A program made the position numbers and the translations under genes. The notes under the pieces are model-generated. The model worked only from the letters and a program-made list of their open reading frames with translations. It did no database searches and was not told where the DNA came from. This document shows, piece by piece, positions 31,806-43,290 of a stretch of 64,000 nucleotides of DNA (the first letter of the stretch is position 1; each line of letters begins with the position of its first letter). This DNA comes from Hexactinellida sp. DTS-2022 (Eukaryota > Porifera > Hexactinellida): NCBI GenBank assembly GCA_028753945.1, contig JAPNXP010000003.1, positions 4,340,001-4,404,000 of the forward strand. Reading direction: 5' to 3'.

Positions 31806-34800
31806 TTAAGCAATTAGGTCAGGAGTGACGTACATCCTCTTGGCATGGGAGAAAGCCTTCTTTTTATTTCTCATGCCAGACCTGTCAATATCATCTATTC
31901 CATTAGCTTTAATCCTCTCCTTAATCTCACTAGGAGTAAGATTCTTTTCACCTTTTTTCATGAGTGCAGCTAATCCGGCAACATGAGGACAAGCCATAGA
32001 AGTTCCTTTCTTTTTAGTGAAACCTAGAAATGAGTGGAATGTAGTGATTACCCATAAATATACCCATACATATTAATCCAAGATAACATAAATGAAGATT
32101 CAATTATCCGGATTGGGAAAGGTCAATGTGTGATGTTAATTAATAATGACACTGTCCGAAAATTACATTAGAAAAGGTATTTCCAAAATTAAAATAGTTT
32201 CGTTAATATGAACACGGATAAGGAGCAAAATCGGTTAAGAAGTACAAAGATTATTTGCCTAGCCTATACGAATGCATACAAGTGACTCCGGTTAATACGA
32301 ATTTCTAGATAATAAGACTATCCTAGTGTTTGTATTTACAAGAGTCTACTGTATTCTATATAATATACAATCCGTTTATTACTGTGCCGACAATACTATA
32401 GTATAGTGGCCCAGTATTGGAATCACTGCCTTGGTATATTTTTTATCCGTAGCCTCTCCACAGAACAGAGTTTTATTTACTAAGAGGCCAAATTTTCAGG
32501 ATATGTGTCTCATGGGTTACAGATGTGCACCTGGGGTCATGATTTTTTATTACATTTTTTTGACACATTTTTGCACCTGTTTAATTTTGAAACAGCAACA
32601 ATAAATAGTACCCGAAAATTAAATTTATATGCATTCGATAGAGAATTAAATTCTACACCTTTTCACAGTGCACGAATTTTCAAAATGGGCTTCATTAGTG
32701 CCACAATTGAGTTGCAAGTTTCCTTTGTTTACTAACACTTCAGTTCAATTGAAAGTGTTAAATCTAATTCTATTGTTTCAACTCGTTACTATTATATTGA
32801 TTCAACTTGTGAGATCGAGTAGGCTTCTATTTTCCAATTGAAAACTAAGATTCTACATTCCATAACAACGACAGATTATGTGATTATATTTCCTTCTGCA
32901 AGAATACTCTTGCACTGTTAATATACTGACGTAATTAATAATAATTAATTAAGTCAGTATATGACTTATTGAGATGCTCCCAATTTGTTTATTAGGGGTT
33001 ATCGAGTGTGCGGAATTGAAATTTGATAGCCAAATTAATTAATATTATTTATGACAAAATAATTAAACTTAATAAATATAAGTTGACATTGAAATTGGTG
33101 TTAAATTATTAATAATTATTTAAACTAATTAATTAAATATCATAAATCTCAGAGATCATAGAAGATAGAAACAAACTTTCAATTTATCAATTGGTCCTTA
33201 TGGCACGTGTCACCTATACAAGTGGGTCTTGACACCTTGAGGTGATGATGACATCGTTAAAAAAATGTGTTTTTTACAATTTTGATAATTCGATATTTAA
33301 AATGGGTTAGTTGATGTTGGGTGATGACCCAACACTCACATAAAAAATGCTGAGTCATCAGCTATTATATTCTACTCAAACTTGAATATCTCTAAAATGA
33401 AGTGAGCAAAATGGAAACTTCCACCACTCTAAGGGTCGATGCCTTCTGTAACACCTTTTTGAAATAATTTAACACCTTCATAGTGATGATGACATGGCGA
33501 AAAAAAATCCAAAATTGCAGCCTGTGCCGACAGCATGTTCCTTTGGAGGCACTATCAATAAACCACCACCAAAATATAGTGCCACCAAAGGAACATGCGT
33601 CGGCACAGGCTGCAATTTTGGATTTTTTTTAATAACAAACCTGTGTTAGTCATGTTGCTAGCACTAAGAATACCAATCCCTGGTGCCATGATATCAACGC
33701 ACGGTCCATAGTTTGAGAAGCGTGCCATTGGTTTTTTGCAGCCTGTCCCAATTTTCCCGTAACCGTGAGCTCCGACGTTGATACTACCAGAAGCACTCCC
33801 TGGGCTCCTACGGCATGCGCTCGTCCTTTCATTACCACTGGCTGTCACTACAACAATCCCACGATCCACTATTTTATTGACGTTGCGATTTAGAGCTCGA
33901 GATTTCCCACCTCCAATAGACATGCTTACTATGCTTGCAACAAATCCATTACTAAAAAGGAAATTCAATTTTACATTGACGGTTATGTCAGCATGGATTA
34001 GTTAGCACTAATTTTATTAGCTAAGTTCATAAAAAGATTTACCTTGTATAGTAAACTCGGTTAAACGTACATATACTTGGATAATGCGTACATATTTTCA
34101 TTCCGAGATTGTTGTTATAATCGAGTCTACTGTATTAAAGCTTATTGTGAACAATTTTTCGTCTTCTTATTATGAAAGAAATATTTTATGAACAAGCCCT
34201 ATGGTCCCAATTTAACAACCTGCAGAGGATTTGTTTTAAGTGAGTTCACTTATTATACATAATAAAAGGACCTGACTTTATTGTTATTGTGAACTAGCCG
34301 GGTGCCCGCGCTTCCCCGCGGTATTCAAATTCACGGGATGTCTTATAATGATTTAATGATTTGAAATATGACGGGTATGTATTATGACGGATGTGTAATT
34401 TGACGGATATGACAGAAGTTAACAATATTGTAAACAGTTGTATTAATATCACGGGGACCATAGGAATGAGACTATTGACATTTCAATGCAAGCTGAAATT
34501 TTATTGGTTAAATCATGTCACCTATAACAAGGGACATTCAATTGTTGTTTTCTTTCATACACAATTAACCCATTGAATTATAGACCAATAAAACTCGAGT
34601 CAGAATAATGTGAAAACTCTGCAGCAATCTGATAGGTCAAGGTCGGTCGGACCCTCGCAAAGTGTGAAAAATAAGCATATGGTAAATTTCAAATTATGCA
34701 TTATATTGACTTTAAAATATCATATTTGGATTCCTCATACACTAAAAGCTAGATTGCACGTTTGAAATGTTTTTCTAGCAGCACTGTGAACTATTGATAA

Positions 34801-37424
34801 TTCCCATTGAAATGTATGGGAAGGTGCCAATAAAATCACATATTTTGAGTTAACTTCGCGAGGAATGTAAATATCTCTTAAAAATTCCTTATTCAGGGTG
34901 GTGGGATAACTTCTAAGTGACATACAAAATTTGGTTCAGATCTGTTGAGAACTCTCAGAGGAGATGTGAGGACAGACATACAAACTTACTACTTTATATA
35001 TATACTAGATTACCTTCCATTTCTCTTCTCGTGGAAATAGTTTACCGCCTGCAGCCCTTTAATAACCCAACTCGTATATCCACTTCCTTTGCAACTCATC
35101 ACTCTTATGCTGACTAGCAAAGCACCCTTAGCTACTCCGCTATACAAACCACCTGCTATACCAGCGCAGTGAGTACCTTGTCCGTTGCAATCTTTCCCCT
35201 CTTGATTGGAACCCGTAGCGGCATCAACAACATCGATTCCTGGATATATTGCTCTGCTCCTATTTCTTCCATCTTCCATTCTAGATTAAAAATACGGGTT
35301 GACTCAGGAAGTATACTCTATACTGCAACCTTGATACTCTCGGGAATCGGGCAACTGCTCCTTACCAATTTTGGAGACCATCTTGTGTACAACAACACAT
35401 TAGTTGTAGGGATACAAATTCAAGGTATAACCAGGAGCGCGAGACGCTCTTTTTGGAGTATAATTTTGTCGAAAATTTTAATTCTGATCGCGAAAATTTG
35501 GCATCTACTCCTATAGCGTAACAATAATTTAAGTTTTTTGTATTTACCTGAAGTCTATATGATCATAGTTGATGCCAGTATCGAGTATATAAATATCAGC
35601 CATCGATCCGTTATTGAATGGCTTGTATGTGCCATCAGTACAGTTTACATCATCGATGATGTCCAAATTGTATCGAGTTGTATCTATGGAGAATTCAGAC
35701 TCCTCGAGATCATCATTGGATATCTCATTTGAATCTTCAAAGTTTCTATCAAGGTATATGATTTCGTCTTCTTCAACTACTTCCACAATGTCCAATTCTG
35801 AAATCTGAGATCGAAATATGAAATTTATAAATTACTAAATGCAAAGCAAATAACAAATGAATTACTATACAGTAGAACTCGGTTAGTAAGTACCCCTCGG
35901 GAGAAAAAGTTGTACGTATTATCCGAGTGTGTACTAACCAAGTTGACACTACATAGATATGGTACATTTACATTGACAAACATTGTTTATACAAGTTAGT
36001 ACGTACTAAGCCGAAGAACGTACTAACCAAGTTATACTGTATAGGCTAACACGCTTTTTAATTCAATCTTCAGGCGCTGGTAAGGTAATTTTAACATCAA
36101 AATTAACCTTTGCAAAGTCGTGTATTTATATTGAAGGATATTGGCTGAGTCCATAAACTAATACTGTAGAATTTCGTTAGTGTGAAGTACGAACACTAAT
36201 TCAAAGCTTTTTAATGCAAATTATGATGACGAGATTCTACTGTAGTTGGTAATTAAGTTATTACTCTTTCTCGGATGTTGAATAAAATACTTTTGAATAA
36301 ATTGAGTTATACGGAATTTTAATTAAAAAATTAAAAAGTAAATCTTTTGTAATCTTATAAAATCTATTAAAATCTATAAATCTATAAAATCTATTGTAAT
36401 CTTCAGGCACTGGAAAGGTAATTTTTACATCAAAATTAAGTTGATTAACTAGGGCTGAAACGAATATACCGAATATTCGAATATTCGTTTGAACGTATAT
36501 TCGTTTGAGGTATATTGAAACGGATAATCGATGGCTAATTTTGGGCAAAAACATTACTTTTGTATAGATTGAAGAGATCGTAAATATAAATTCCTACCTA
36601 AACTAGCTGAGAAATATCTAACTTGTTTCTTAAACACTTTGTAACTAAGATTAAACTATTGTAACATCAACAAAATCTATTTTCCACTGTATTTTGAGTG
36701 TTAAAATTGATTTAATGCTTAGTCATCAAAACGAACGAATAATCGAATATTCGTTCGTTTAGAAAAAGATTCGTTCGTTATATTTCGAATATTCGTATCA
36801 GCCCTAAATTAACCCTTACAAAGTCAGTATTTATATTGAAGGATGTTGGTTGATATAAAGTAAGTCCCTAAACTATTACAGTAGAATTTATTTTCGTTAG
36901 CATGAAGATGGTGAGTATTAATTAAAACACTATTTCAGTCCCCCTCAAAGCCTTTTCAATGCAAATAATATTGGTTAGTACGAATTCTGGTTAATACGAA
37001 CGCATTTTGACGGGCCCCTGGCGTTCGTATTAACTACTGTAGTTGGTAATTTAGTTTTAATCATTCTCGGGTATTGAATAAATGACATCTTTGAATAACA
37101 GCAATTTTCATAAAAAAATTAATTTTTTTTACTAGAATAAAAATATACTAGACATTTATTAACAACAAATCATACCTTATCAGCAGTTTCTTCACTGATT
37201 TCTCCAAAGATTATCGGTAGCAGAGTATTATCTGACTCTATGAAGAGCTCTTCCCTTTGTAGCCCCTCATGTCCCTCCACTATTTGAATGACCTCTTCTA
37301 TCTGCTCATCAGTAGCCCCTTCTTTCAACAGTACCATGTACTTTTCCCTCTCAATGATAATCTTTCCGGAAAATGTTACAGCCAAAGTCGCCAATAGGAA
37401 TGCACACACAATTTGAACTTTCAT
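31806..37424 (-). CDS. Proteinase-K-like subtilisin P2, intact frame but catalytic His replaced by Gln
   Basis: Exons 37424-37176, 35804-35548, 35280-35014, 33951-33641 and 32023-31806 join in phase (1,302 nt, 433 residues). All junctions are GT/AG. Residues 1-20 are a signal peptide (MKVQIVCAFLLATLAVTFSG). About 27-105 form an I9 propeptide (KYMVLLKEGATDEQIEEV ... ISELDIVEVVEEDE). Asp158 lies in YILDTGIN, the oxyanion Asn in VVVTASGNE, and Ser370 in GTSMACPHVAG. The His motif reads NGQGTHCAG: codon 203 is CAA where P1, P3 and P4 have CAC or CAT. Without that His, subtilisin chemistry should fail, so P2 is either a secreted pseudoprotease or a very young pseudogene. Introns hold a Helitron, MITEs and a hairpin. 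Confidence 0.85.
32383..33000 (-). repeat. Interspersed non-coding repeat in P2 intron 4
   Basis: Reverse-complement relative of 49800-50750. It shares GGCCACTATACTATAGTATT-type ends and a TAATTCTATTGTTTCAACTC segment. It carries one copy of the hairpin unit that is amplified at 50345-50745. Confidence 0.6.
33501..33630. mobile_element. Hairpin MITE 10 nt from a splice donor
   Basis: AAAAAAATCCAAAATTGCAG ... CTGCAATTTTGGATTTTTTT, with GCCTGTGCCGAC and TTCCTTTGGAGGCACTAT paired inside. It lies just inside intron 4 of P2; the exon ends at 33641. Confidence 0.75.
34294..35009 (-). mobile_element. Helitron-like non-autonomous element in P2 intron 3
   Basis: On the minus strand it begins A|TCTAGTATATATATAAAG and ends GCACCCGGCTAG|T after a GC-rich stretch that can pair (CCGCGGGGAAGCGCGGG). 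That gives 5'-TC, a 3'-CTAG (CTRR) end and an A/T context. It starts at intron position +5, directly behind the donor GTAA of exon 3. Confidence 0.75.
35868..36030. mobile_element. pogo/Tc-type MITE in P2 intron 1
   Basis: CAGTAGAACTCGGTTAGTAA ... CCAAGTTATACTGTA. Same site as the copies in P1 and P4, so inserted before the protease duplications. Confidence 0.65.
36446..36806. mobile_element. MITE with AACGAATATTCG inverted termini (P2)
   Basis: TAGGGCTGAAACGAATATAC ... ATTCGTATCAGCCCTA, flanked by AAATTAA-type sequence. The stretch before it (36400-36440) repeats 36060-36110, so a local duplication accompanies it. Confidence 0.65.
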
Positions 37425-37662
37425 TTTATTTTGTTACAGAACTAAAAATAAAATATCAATAATATCCTATAATTAAATAAATTTTAATATATAAATAGTT
37501 GTGTCTTGATTAACATTAAACTTCACACAATTTGTAATGAATATTAATAAATGTCAAATTGGATTAATAAATGAGGAATTTTAAACAACATGATAAAGTA
37601 TGTTATAGTCAAATTATTTTTAATAACTATGTCATTTATTAGGATCATTTACAGAAAAATAC

Positions 37663-37744
37663 CTTTTTATGTCCCTCTTTTGTAGATGTTGTTGTTGTTG
37701 TGAGTGTTGTTGATTGTTGCCATTAAGAGATCGGTGTATTTATA
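37663..37744 (-). promoter_or_regulatory. P2 core promoter and 5' UTR exon
   Basis: TATAAATA at 37744-37737, then a CAACAA-rich leader ending at a donor near 37663. The layout matches P1 and P4. Confidence 0.6.
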
Positions 37745-38358
37745 CTTGGGGTATCAGAAATAGAATGCATCGAAAATATTTCAAGAATTTCATTTCAAAA
37801 CTCTATTCAATTGATTATTTTCGATCCCAGAATCGTAATTATTTGATAATATAATTTAATACAGTCTCTATTGCATTCTTGATGACTCGTGCTGTTGCCA
37901 CAATATTCTTATCATTAGTATTGCACAAATGTGAAATGTATATAGAAATAATATAATAAAATCACATGCAGCAAAATATCGGTTTCTCAATTAAGATGCA
38001 TGATGCAAAACTCGATAGTATCCAGTTTTATCAATAATATTATTTAGAAGCCAATATAATCAGTAGAAACCTATAGCTTCTATAGTATTTACCAGATTAA
38101 ATTTGAGTGTAAAGTACTGTAGAATCTCATTAATAGGAACCAGGCCCATATCTAGGGGGGACTAGGGGGGTGAGCCCTTTTTCATAATTTGGGGCCCTCA
38201 GAATTATTAATGCCCAATTAAACTCCTTTTAAATATACAGGGTTTTCATAATACATTCAGGTTCATTTATTATGAACATTCAAGTGACCAAAAATTGTGT
38301 TCATAATAGAGAAACTTCATAATAAGCGAAGTCAACTTAATACAATATTGGGAAACCT

Positions 38359-38665
38359 GAATAAGACCGAATGGAATAAGACCGAATGGAATAAGACCGA
38401 AAGGAAATCAGTACTGGAATAAGACCGAATGGAATAAGACCGAAAAAAAATCAGTACTGGAATAAGACCGAATGGAATAAGACCGAAAAAAAATCAATAC
38501 TGGAATAAGACCGAATGGAATAAGACCGAAAAAAAATCAGTACTGGAATAAGACCGAATGGAATAAGACCGAAAAAAAATCAGTACTGGAATAAGACCGA
38601 ATGGAATAAGACCGAAAAAAAATCAATACTGGAATAAGACCGAATGGAATAAGACCGAAAAAATA
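38359..38665 (+). repeat. 43-bp minisatellite, about 7 units
   Basis: The unit is GGAATAAGACCGAAT followed by GGAATAAGACCG, an A run and TCAGTACT. Unit starts are at 38416, 38459, 38502, 38545, 38588 and 38631. Confidence 0.9.
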
Positions 38666-38919
38666 TAAGGGCTGCTTTTCACCCTGATCAATATTAGACA
38701 CTTAGAAAGGCGAGCGTTTTAACCATTCTCCATAAAAGACAATTAGAGTGGCCAGTGTTTTCTCCATGATACATATATCACACTTAAAAAGGCGAGTATT
38801 TTCTCCATTAATCACATAGTCGGGTGTTTTCTCAATGAACCATAATTCACGCTTAGAAAGTCGAGGTTTCACTTTTATTCTTACCAATAGATACGTATTT
38901 CAGAGTAGTCCTTATATTA

Positions 38920-39238
38920 TTCGGTCTTATTCCAGTACTGATTTTTTTTCGGTCTTATTCCATTCGGTCTTATTCCAGTACTGATTTTTTTTCGGTCTTA
39001 TTCCATTCGGTCTTATTCCAGTACTTATTTCCTTTCGGTCTTATTCCATTCGGTCTTATTCCAGTACTGATTTTTTTTCGGTCTTATTCCATTCGGTCTT
39101 ATTCCAGTATTGAATTTTTTTCGGTCTTATTCCATTCGGTCTTATTCCAGTACTCATTATTTTCGGTCTTATTCCATTCGGTCTTATTCCAGTCCTGATT
39201 TTTTTTCGGTCTTATTCCATTCGGTCTTATTCCAGTCT
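38920..39238 (-). repeat. 43-bp minisatellite, inverted array
   Basis: Reverse complement of the 38359-38665 array (ATTCGGTCTTATTCCAGTAC repeated), with small unit variants. Confidence 0.9.
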
Positions 39239-39391
39239 TAGAAAATCAGATTTTCTGCCTAGATTTTCGGTCTAATTCAGTAAACTCACAATATTATGTA
39301 AGTTGTTAAATTTGGCCCGTAGGGTTTGTTCATTATAAAAATCTTCATATTAAGCAGACGAAATCTTGTTCTTAATAAGCAGACCTGACTG

Positions 39392-41325
39392 TATATGACA
39401 CTCAGGCCTTTCTCATAGCCCCACCTACTATCACTTTCTAGCTACATACTTGATAGGAACACTGGCGAAATATTGGTAAATAATGAGTTCTAATGGTCCA
39501 TAACCTATGCAAATGATTGCAAATCACTTCAGTAATACAAATTCCCAGAATAAATATTGAAAAATCGACAGTCCCCTTGGTATTTCTAATAACGAGAACC
39601 TACAGTACATTGGTTTCATTTCGTTTGATTAGTACACTTTATCATCGACAATGTCCAAAATGTATACAAATATCTGTGATGTTCCAAATTTCAATCAATC
39701 GACAATTTTCATCCCAGGAATCTAGAATATCTTTAATTTGACCCAAAATAGATTTGATAAATAACATTATATGTTTACTAAATATATTTGGGTTAAATTA
39801 TGATTTCAATGCTTGTAGTATAATTAACTTTATTAGTTGTTGTTACAGTGATCTGCTCGTAGAATATTATTTAAAATCAAATTATCTAAAATATTCCATT
39901 GATATTTTGTGCTCCAGAAATCAGAAATATTTTATATTAAGTTATTTTCGATTATCAAATTCTTTATAACTCGTGTAGTTGTCACGATTCTTTACCGATA
40001 ATGATATTAACTGTATAAATTATATTAAATGAATCTATAGAGCAGATAATACATTCACATGAATGACATGATATTAAATTTACAGTTCTAGGTTTCTCAA
40101 TATTAAGTGTGAATGCACATGATGTCCCACATGATAATTTTTAAAATTTTTATCTCATACTACATCTTAAGTTCAAATTGATTCAATACAAACAATTGCA
40201 TTCTACAGATACCTTTAACATAGTTGAAGAGAGGGTTTCATTCAAGCCTGTGCTTCGTGCTTACAGAAGTGTAAATCACGAAGTACCCTTTTCTAGGAGC
40301 GCAAAAATCGAGGTATAATTCCATTGACGTAATACAAAAATGTGTATTTAGGCGCGTGCTCAAACAAAAATTTTGCCATAGTGAAAGCCTGATTAAATAT
40401 ACTATTATGTTTGCATTAAATGAGTTAAGCCGTGTTGCAATTAACGATTTATCCAGGTAGCCATCTTTGGTCAGTCATTCATCCAGGCAAAATTTCTGCA
40501 CTCCTAGATTTAGTTTGATCTCGCTGATACGCGCCAAAAATACGCAATTTGTATTAAGTCTCTTGGAGCATTTATCGATTTTTGCGCGCCAAAAAAAGTT
40601 TTCTTTCAAATTTAGCACATCCCTGAACAAAATCCTGGTTTTGATATATCTAGTATTTTGAGTTGATTATTTAAGTACGTACATTGGAAACTGTTGAAGG
40701 GATATATATATTTCATTTTGAATTCAAATATTGCATCCTATTTACTATTTTAAATTGAGATATCTTATATGTAGACCGTCTATTTCTAGACCAGGTTTTC
40801 TTACATATACATTAGTATTACCCATAAAAAGCAGGGCAAGTGGTCTGCAGATTTTATAGACGGTCTACAAATTTTTGACTTATTTGTATGGGCTTCTATA
40901 GACCGTCTTGGAAATAGACCGACTACATATAAGGATGCTCTTTTAAATTTAACATTGTTGATGATGCGTTCTTCACAAGAAAAAACCTTGAAATTATAGC
41001 TGTGCAAAGATGTATAGCAAGCAGCGTATGAACGAGCTCAAACTAAATCTAGGCTCACAAAATATCTTGTCTGGGTGAAATTCTGGTTGGTAATTGGGGT
41101 AAACAATTATGAATTTTGGCCTCTACAAACTTGCTGATGATGGCATAAATCATTAGCAATTCAAAATATCGATCAAATTTATAATTGTATTATTTGGGTA
41201 ACGAATATTTACTGTATTTTGCGAGACCTTTGGTAATAATTTCAGATGTGCAATCAAAATCGTAGGATGCGGCAATTGTGGCACTGGTCGCGCCCAATCT
41301 TTGGTCCCAACAAACATTAAATAAT
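39392..41325. other. Duplicated protease 5' flank and repeats, no gene
   Basis: 39400-40140 matches 59110-59900 and 20600-21360. It includes the exon-2 relic at 39638-39682. 40230-41200 holds interspersed repeats with GGCGCG-type ends. ORFs here are shared only because the DNA is duplicated. Confidence 0.5.
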
Positions 41326-41326
41326 G

Positions 41327-43290
41327 ATATAATAATAATAATAATAATAATAGTACAGCATTTTGTACGCCTTACACCAGAGTCCCAAGGCGTTTACAAG
41401 GTAGAGAATATCAAAAAGTCCTAAGATACACAAAAAAGTAAATAAGTAAATATTACAAAGATGGAGATTAGGAATAGCATAAGTTGAACAGGTGAGTTTT
41501 TATATGTTTTTTGAAAATTTCAACCGAGCCCGCATTTCTGATAGTGGTTGGGATGGAATTCCATAAATGCGGGGAAGAAAACGAGAAGATTCGGGTTCCA
41601 TAGTACTTTGTCCGATAACTAGGTTGTCTTAATAAGCCAGATGATGTTGATCTAAGGTGATAGCGAGATTCAGAAAGATTAATCAGGTTGGTTAGATATG
41701 TCGGACAGAAACCATTAAGGATTCTATAGGTAGTAAGTAATATTTTATAGTCAATGCGAGCCTTCACAGGCAGCCAGTGTAGGCTTTTAAGAATAGGTGT
41801 TATGTGATCATACTTTTTAGATCCGTGGATTAAACGTGCAGCTGTATTTTGGATACTTTGCAATCTGTGTAGCTCTCGCACCGGTAAGCCAACAAATAGT
41901 GCATTACAATAGTCCAGCCGACAGGAGATAAATGCATGAACCAATCTTTCTAAGGTGAATCTGTCAAGGTAGGCGCGAAGGGCACCTAACCTATATAGAG
42001 ATAGTGATGCAGTCTTGCAAATCTTATTTATATGAGGTTTCAATGACATATGCTTATCCCAGATGACTCCTAGGTTTAGAACATTGTCCACAGGGTGAAG
42101 GACAGATGGTCCAAATTTTTTATGAAAATAAACTGGGGAAATACGAGATCGAGGTGAGAAATAAATTATATTAGTCTTCGAAGGGTTGCAGACAAGTTTG
42201 TTTTCACTGAACCAAACAATGAGATCAGACAGACACGATTCCAGTAGCAGTACAGGTTCAGCAGTGTTAGAAGGTGATAATGATAGATCTATCTGGGCAT
42301 CGTCAGCCTAAAATAAGATGGAAAGAGCGTGAGCATGAGCTAGATCTTCTATAGGGGAAATATATAGGTTGAAGAGAAGAGGGCCTAATATAGAACCTTG
42401 AGGGACGCCCGACTTAACTGGTTGTGGATTGGAGAGGATACCGTTAATGCTAACAACCTCACTTCTTTGGGAGAAATAAGACTTTATCCAGGAAAGAACT
42501 TTGCCAGTAAGACCAAAACGTGAGTGAAGGCGCTCGAAAAGGATTTCATGGTCCAAGGTATCGAAGGCACTAGAAAGGTCGAGAAGTGTTAATAGAGCAT
42601 TTCGTCCTGCATCAAGGGTAGTACCAATGTCATTGAATACTTTGATGAGTAGTGTTTCTGTTGAGTGATATTTTCTAAAACCCGATTGCATTAAGGGGTA
42701 AAGCTTGTTTTCAGATAAGTACAAGTCTAACTGAGTGAGAATTACCCTTTCAAGGACTTTAGATAGAAAAGACAAGTTTGCAATTGGCCTGTAATTAGCG
42801 AGCTCGTTATAATCGAGAGAAACCTTTTTTAGAGATGGAATGATTATAGCTTGCTTAAGGTTTCGTGGAAAGACAGCTCGCCGAATCGAGCAATTTATGA
42901 TATTTGTGATATGCGCTCTTAGAGGATTAATACATTGTTTAAGAATCGTTGTCGGGATTGGATCTAAGCTACAGTGTTTTGCTTTAGATTTATTCAGTAC
43001 TGTTTCAACTTCATCCGGATCCAAAAAAGCAAGATCGTTAAAGCGTGAGGTAAAAGGAATATGTATAGAGTAAGAATTTGAGCAATCACACCCTTCCCTC
43101 AGCTTATCTATTTTGTCACGGAAATAGTGGGAAAATTTACAGGCTAAGGAGTAGTGCGAGGAGGAATCTGGAAGGGTGGTCTTTTTGTTTGGGGCAGACA
43201 GTTTTTTCTCTGGCCCAAATTTTCCCCATTGCTTTAGACACACGTTATGATGAATCATGAAAAGTGAAAAAGTGAAAAGTGAAAAGTGAA
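41327..43290 (-). mobile_element. 5'-truncated LINE (CR1/L2/Jockey-like)
   Basis: Minus-strand element ending in a (TTA)n tail at 41327-41350. It carries only the RT region and C-terminal part; no endonuclease domain remains. It lies left of P3 exon 4, where the Ser exon of that gene should be. Confidence 0.85.
41468..43258 (-). pseudogene. LINE reverse transcriptase ORF with one in-frame stop
   Basis: A single reading frame covers 43258-41468 apart from a TAG at 42310-42308. RT blocks are NYRPIANLSFLSKVLERV, LLDLSSAFDTLDHEIL, KSGVPQGSILGPLLFNLY, and then ILF(stop)ADD. The stop occupies the aromatic position of the catalytic (F/Y)ADD box. The C-terminal part (LHWLPVKARIDYKILLTTYR) is typical of CR1/L2-like elements. 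The rest is open for another 279 codons, so the stop looks recent. 5' truncation means this copy cannot encode endonuclease anyway. Confidence 0.88.

Larger units (their letters stand above)
38350..39287. mobile_element. Foldback element made of inverted 43-bp minisatellite arrays
   Basis: ACAATATT at 38342-38349 and 39288-39295 is an 8-bp target duplication. The P1 and P4 blocks show the empty site near 20490 and 59010. Ends GGGAAACCTGAATAAGACCG and CGGTCTAATTCAGTAAACTC are imperfect inverted repeats. The left arm (to about 38665) is a tandem array of a 43-bp unit. The right arm (38920-39235) is the same array inverted, with about 250 bp of unrelated sequence between. No coding sequence. Confidence 0.88.

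Noticed and set aside
38359..38665. CRISPR-like regular repeats
   Set aside because: Units are contiguous with no unique spacers, lie in an inverted pair inside a transposon, and the window is eukaryotic.
42308..42310. Frameshift between two LINE RT frames
   Set aside because: Both parts are in the same frame; the break is one in-frame TAG.
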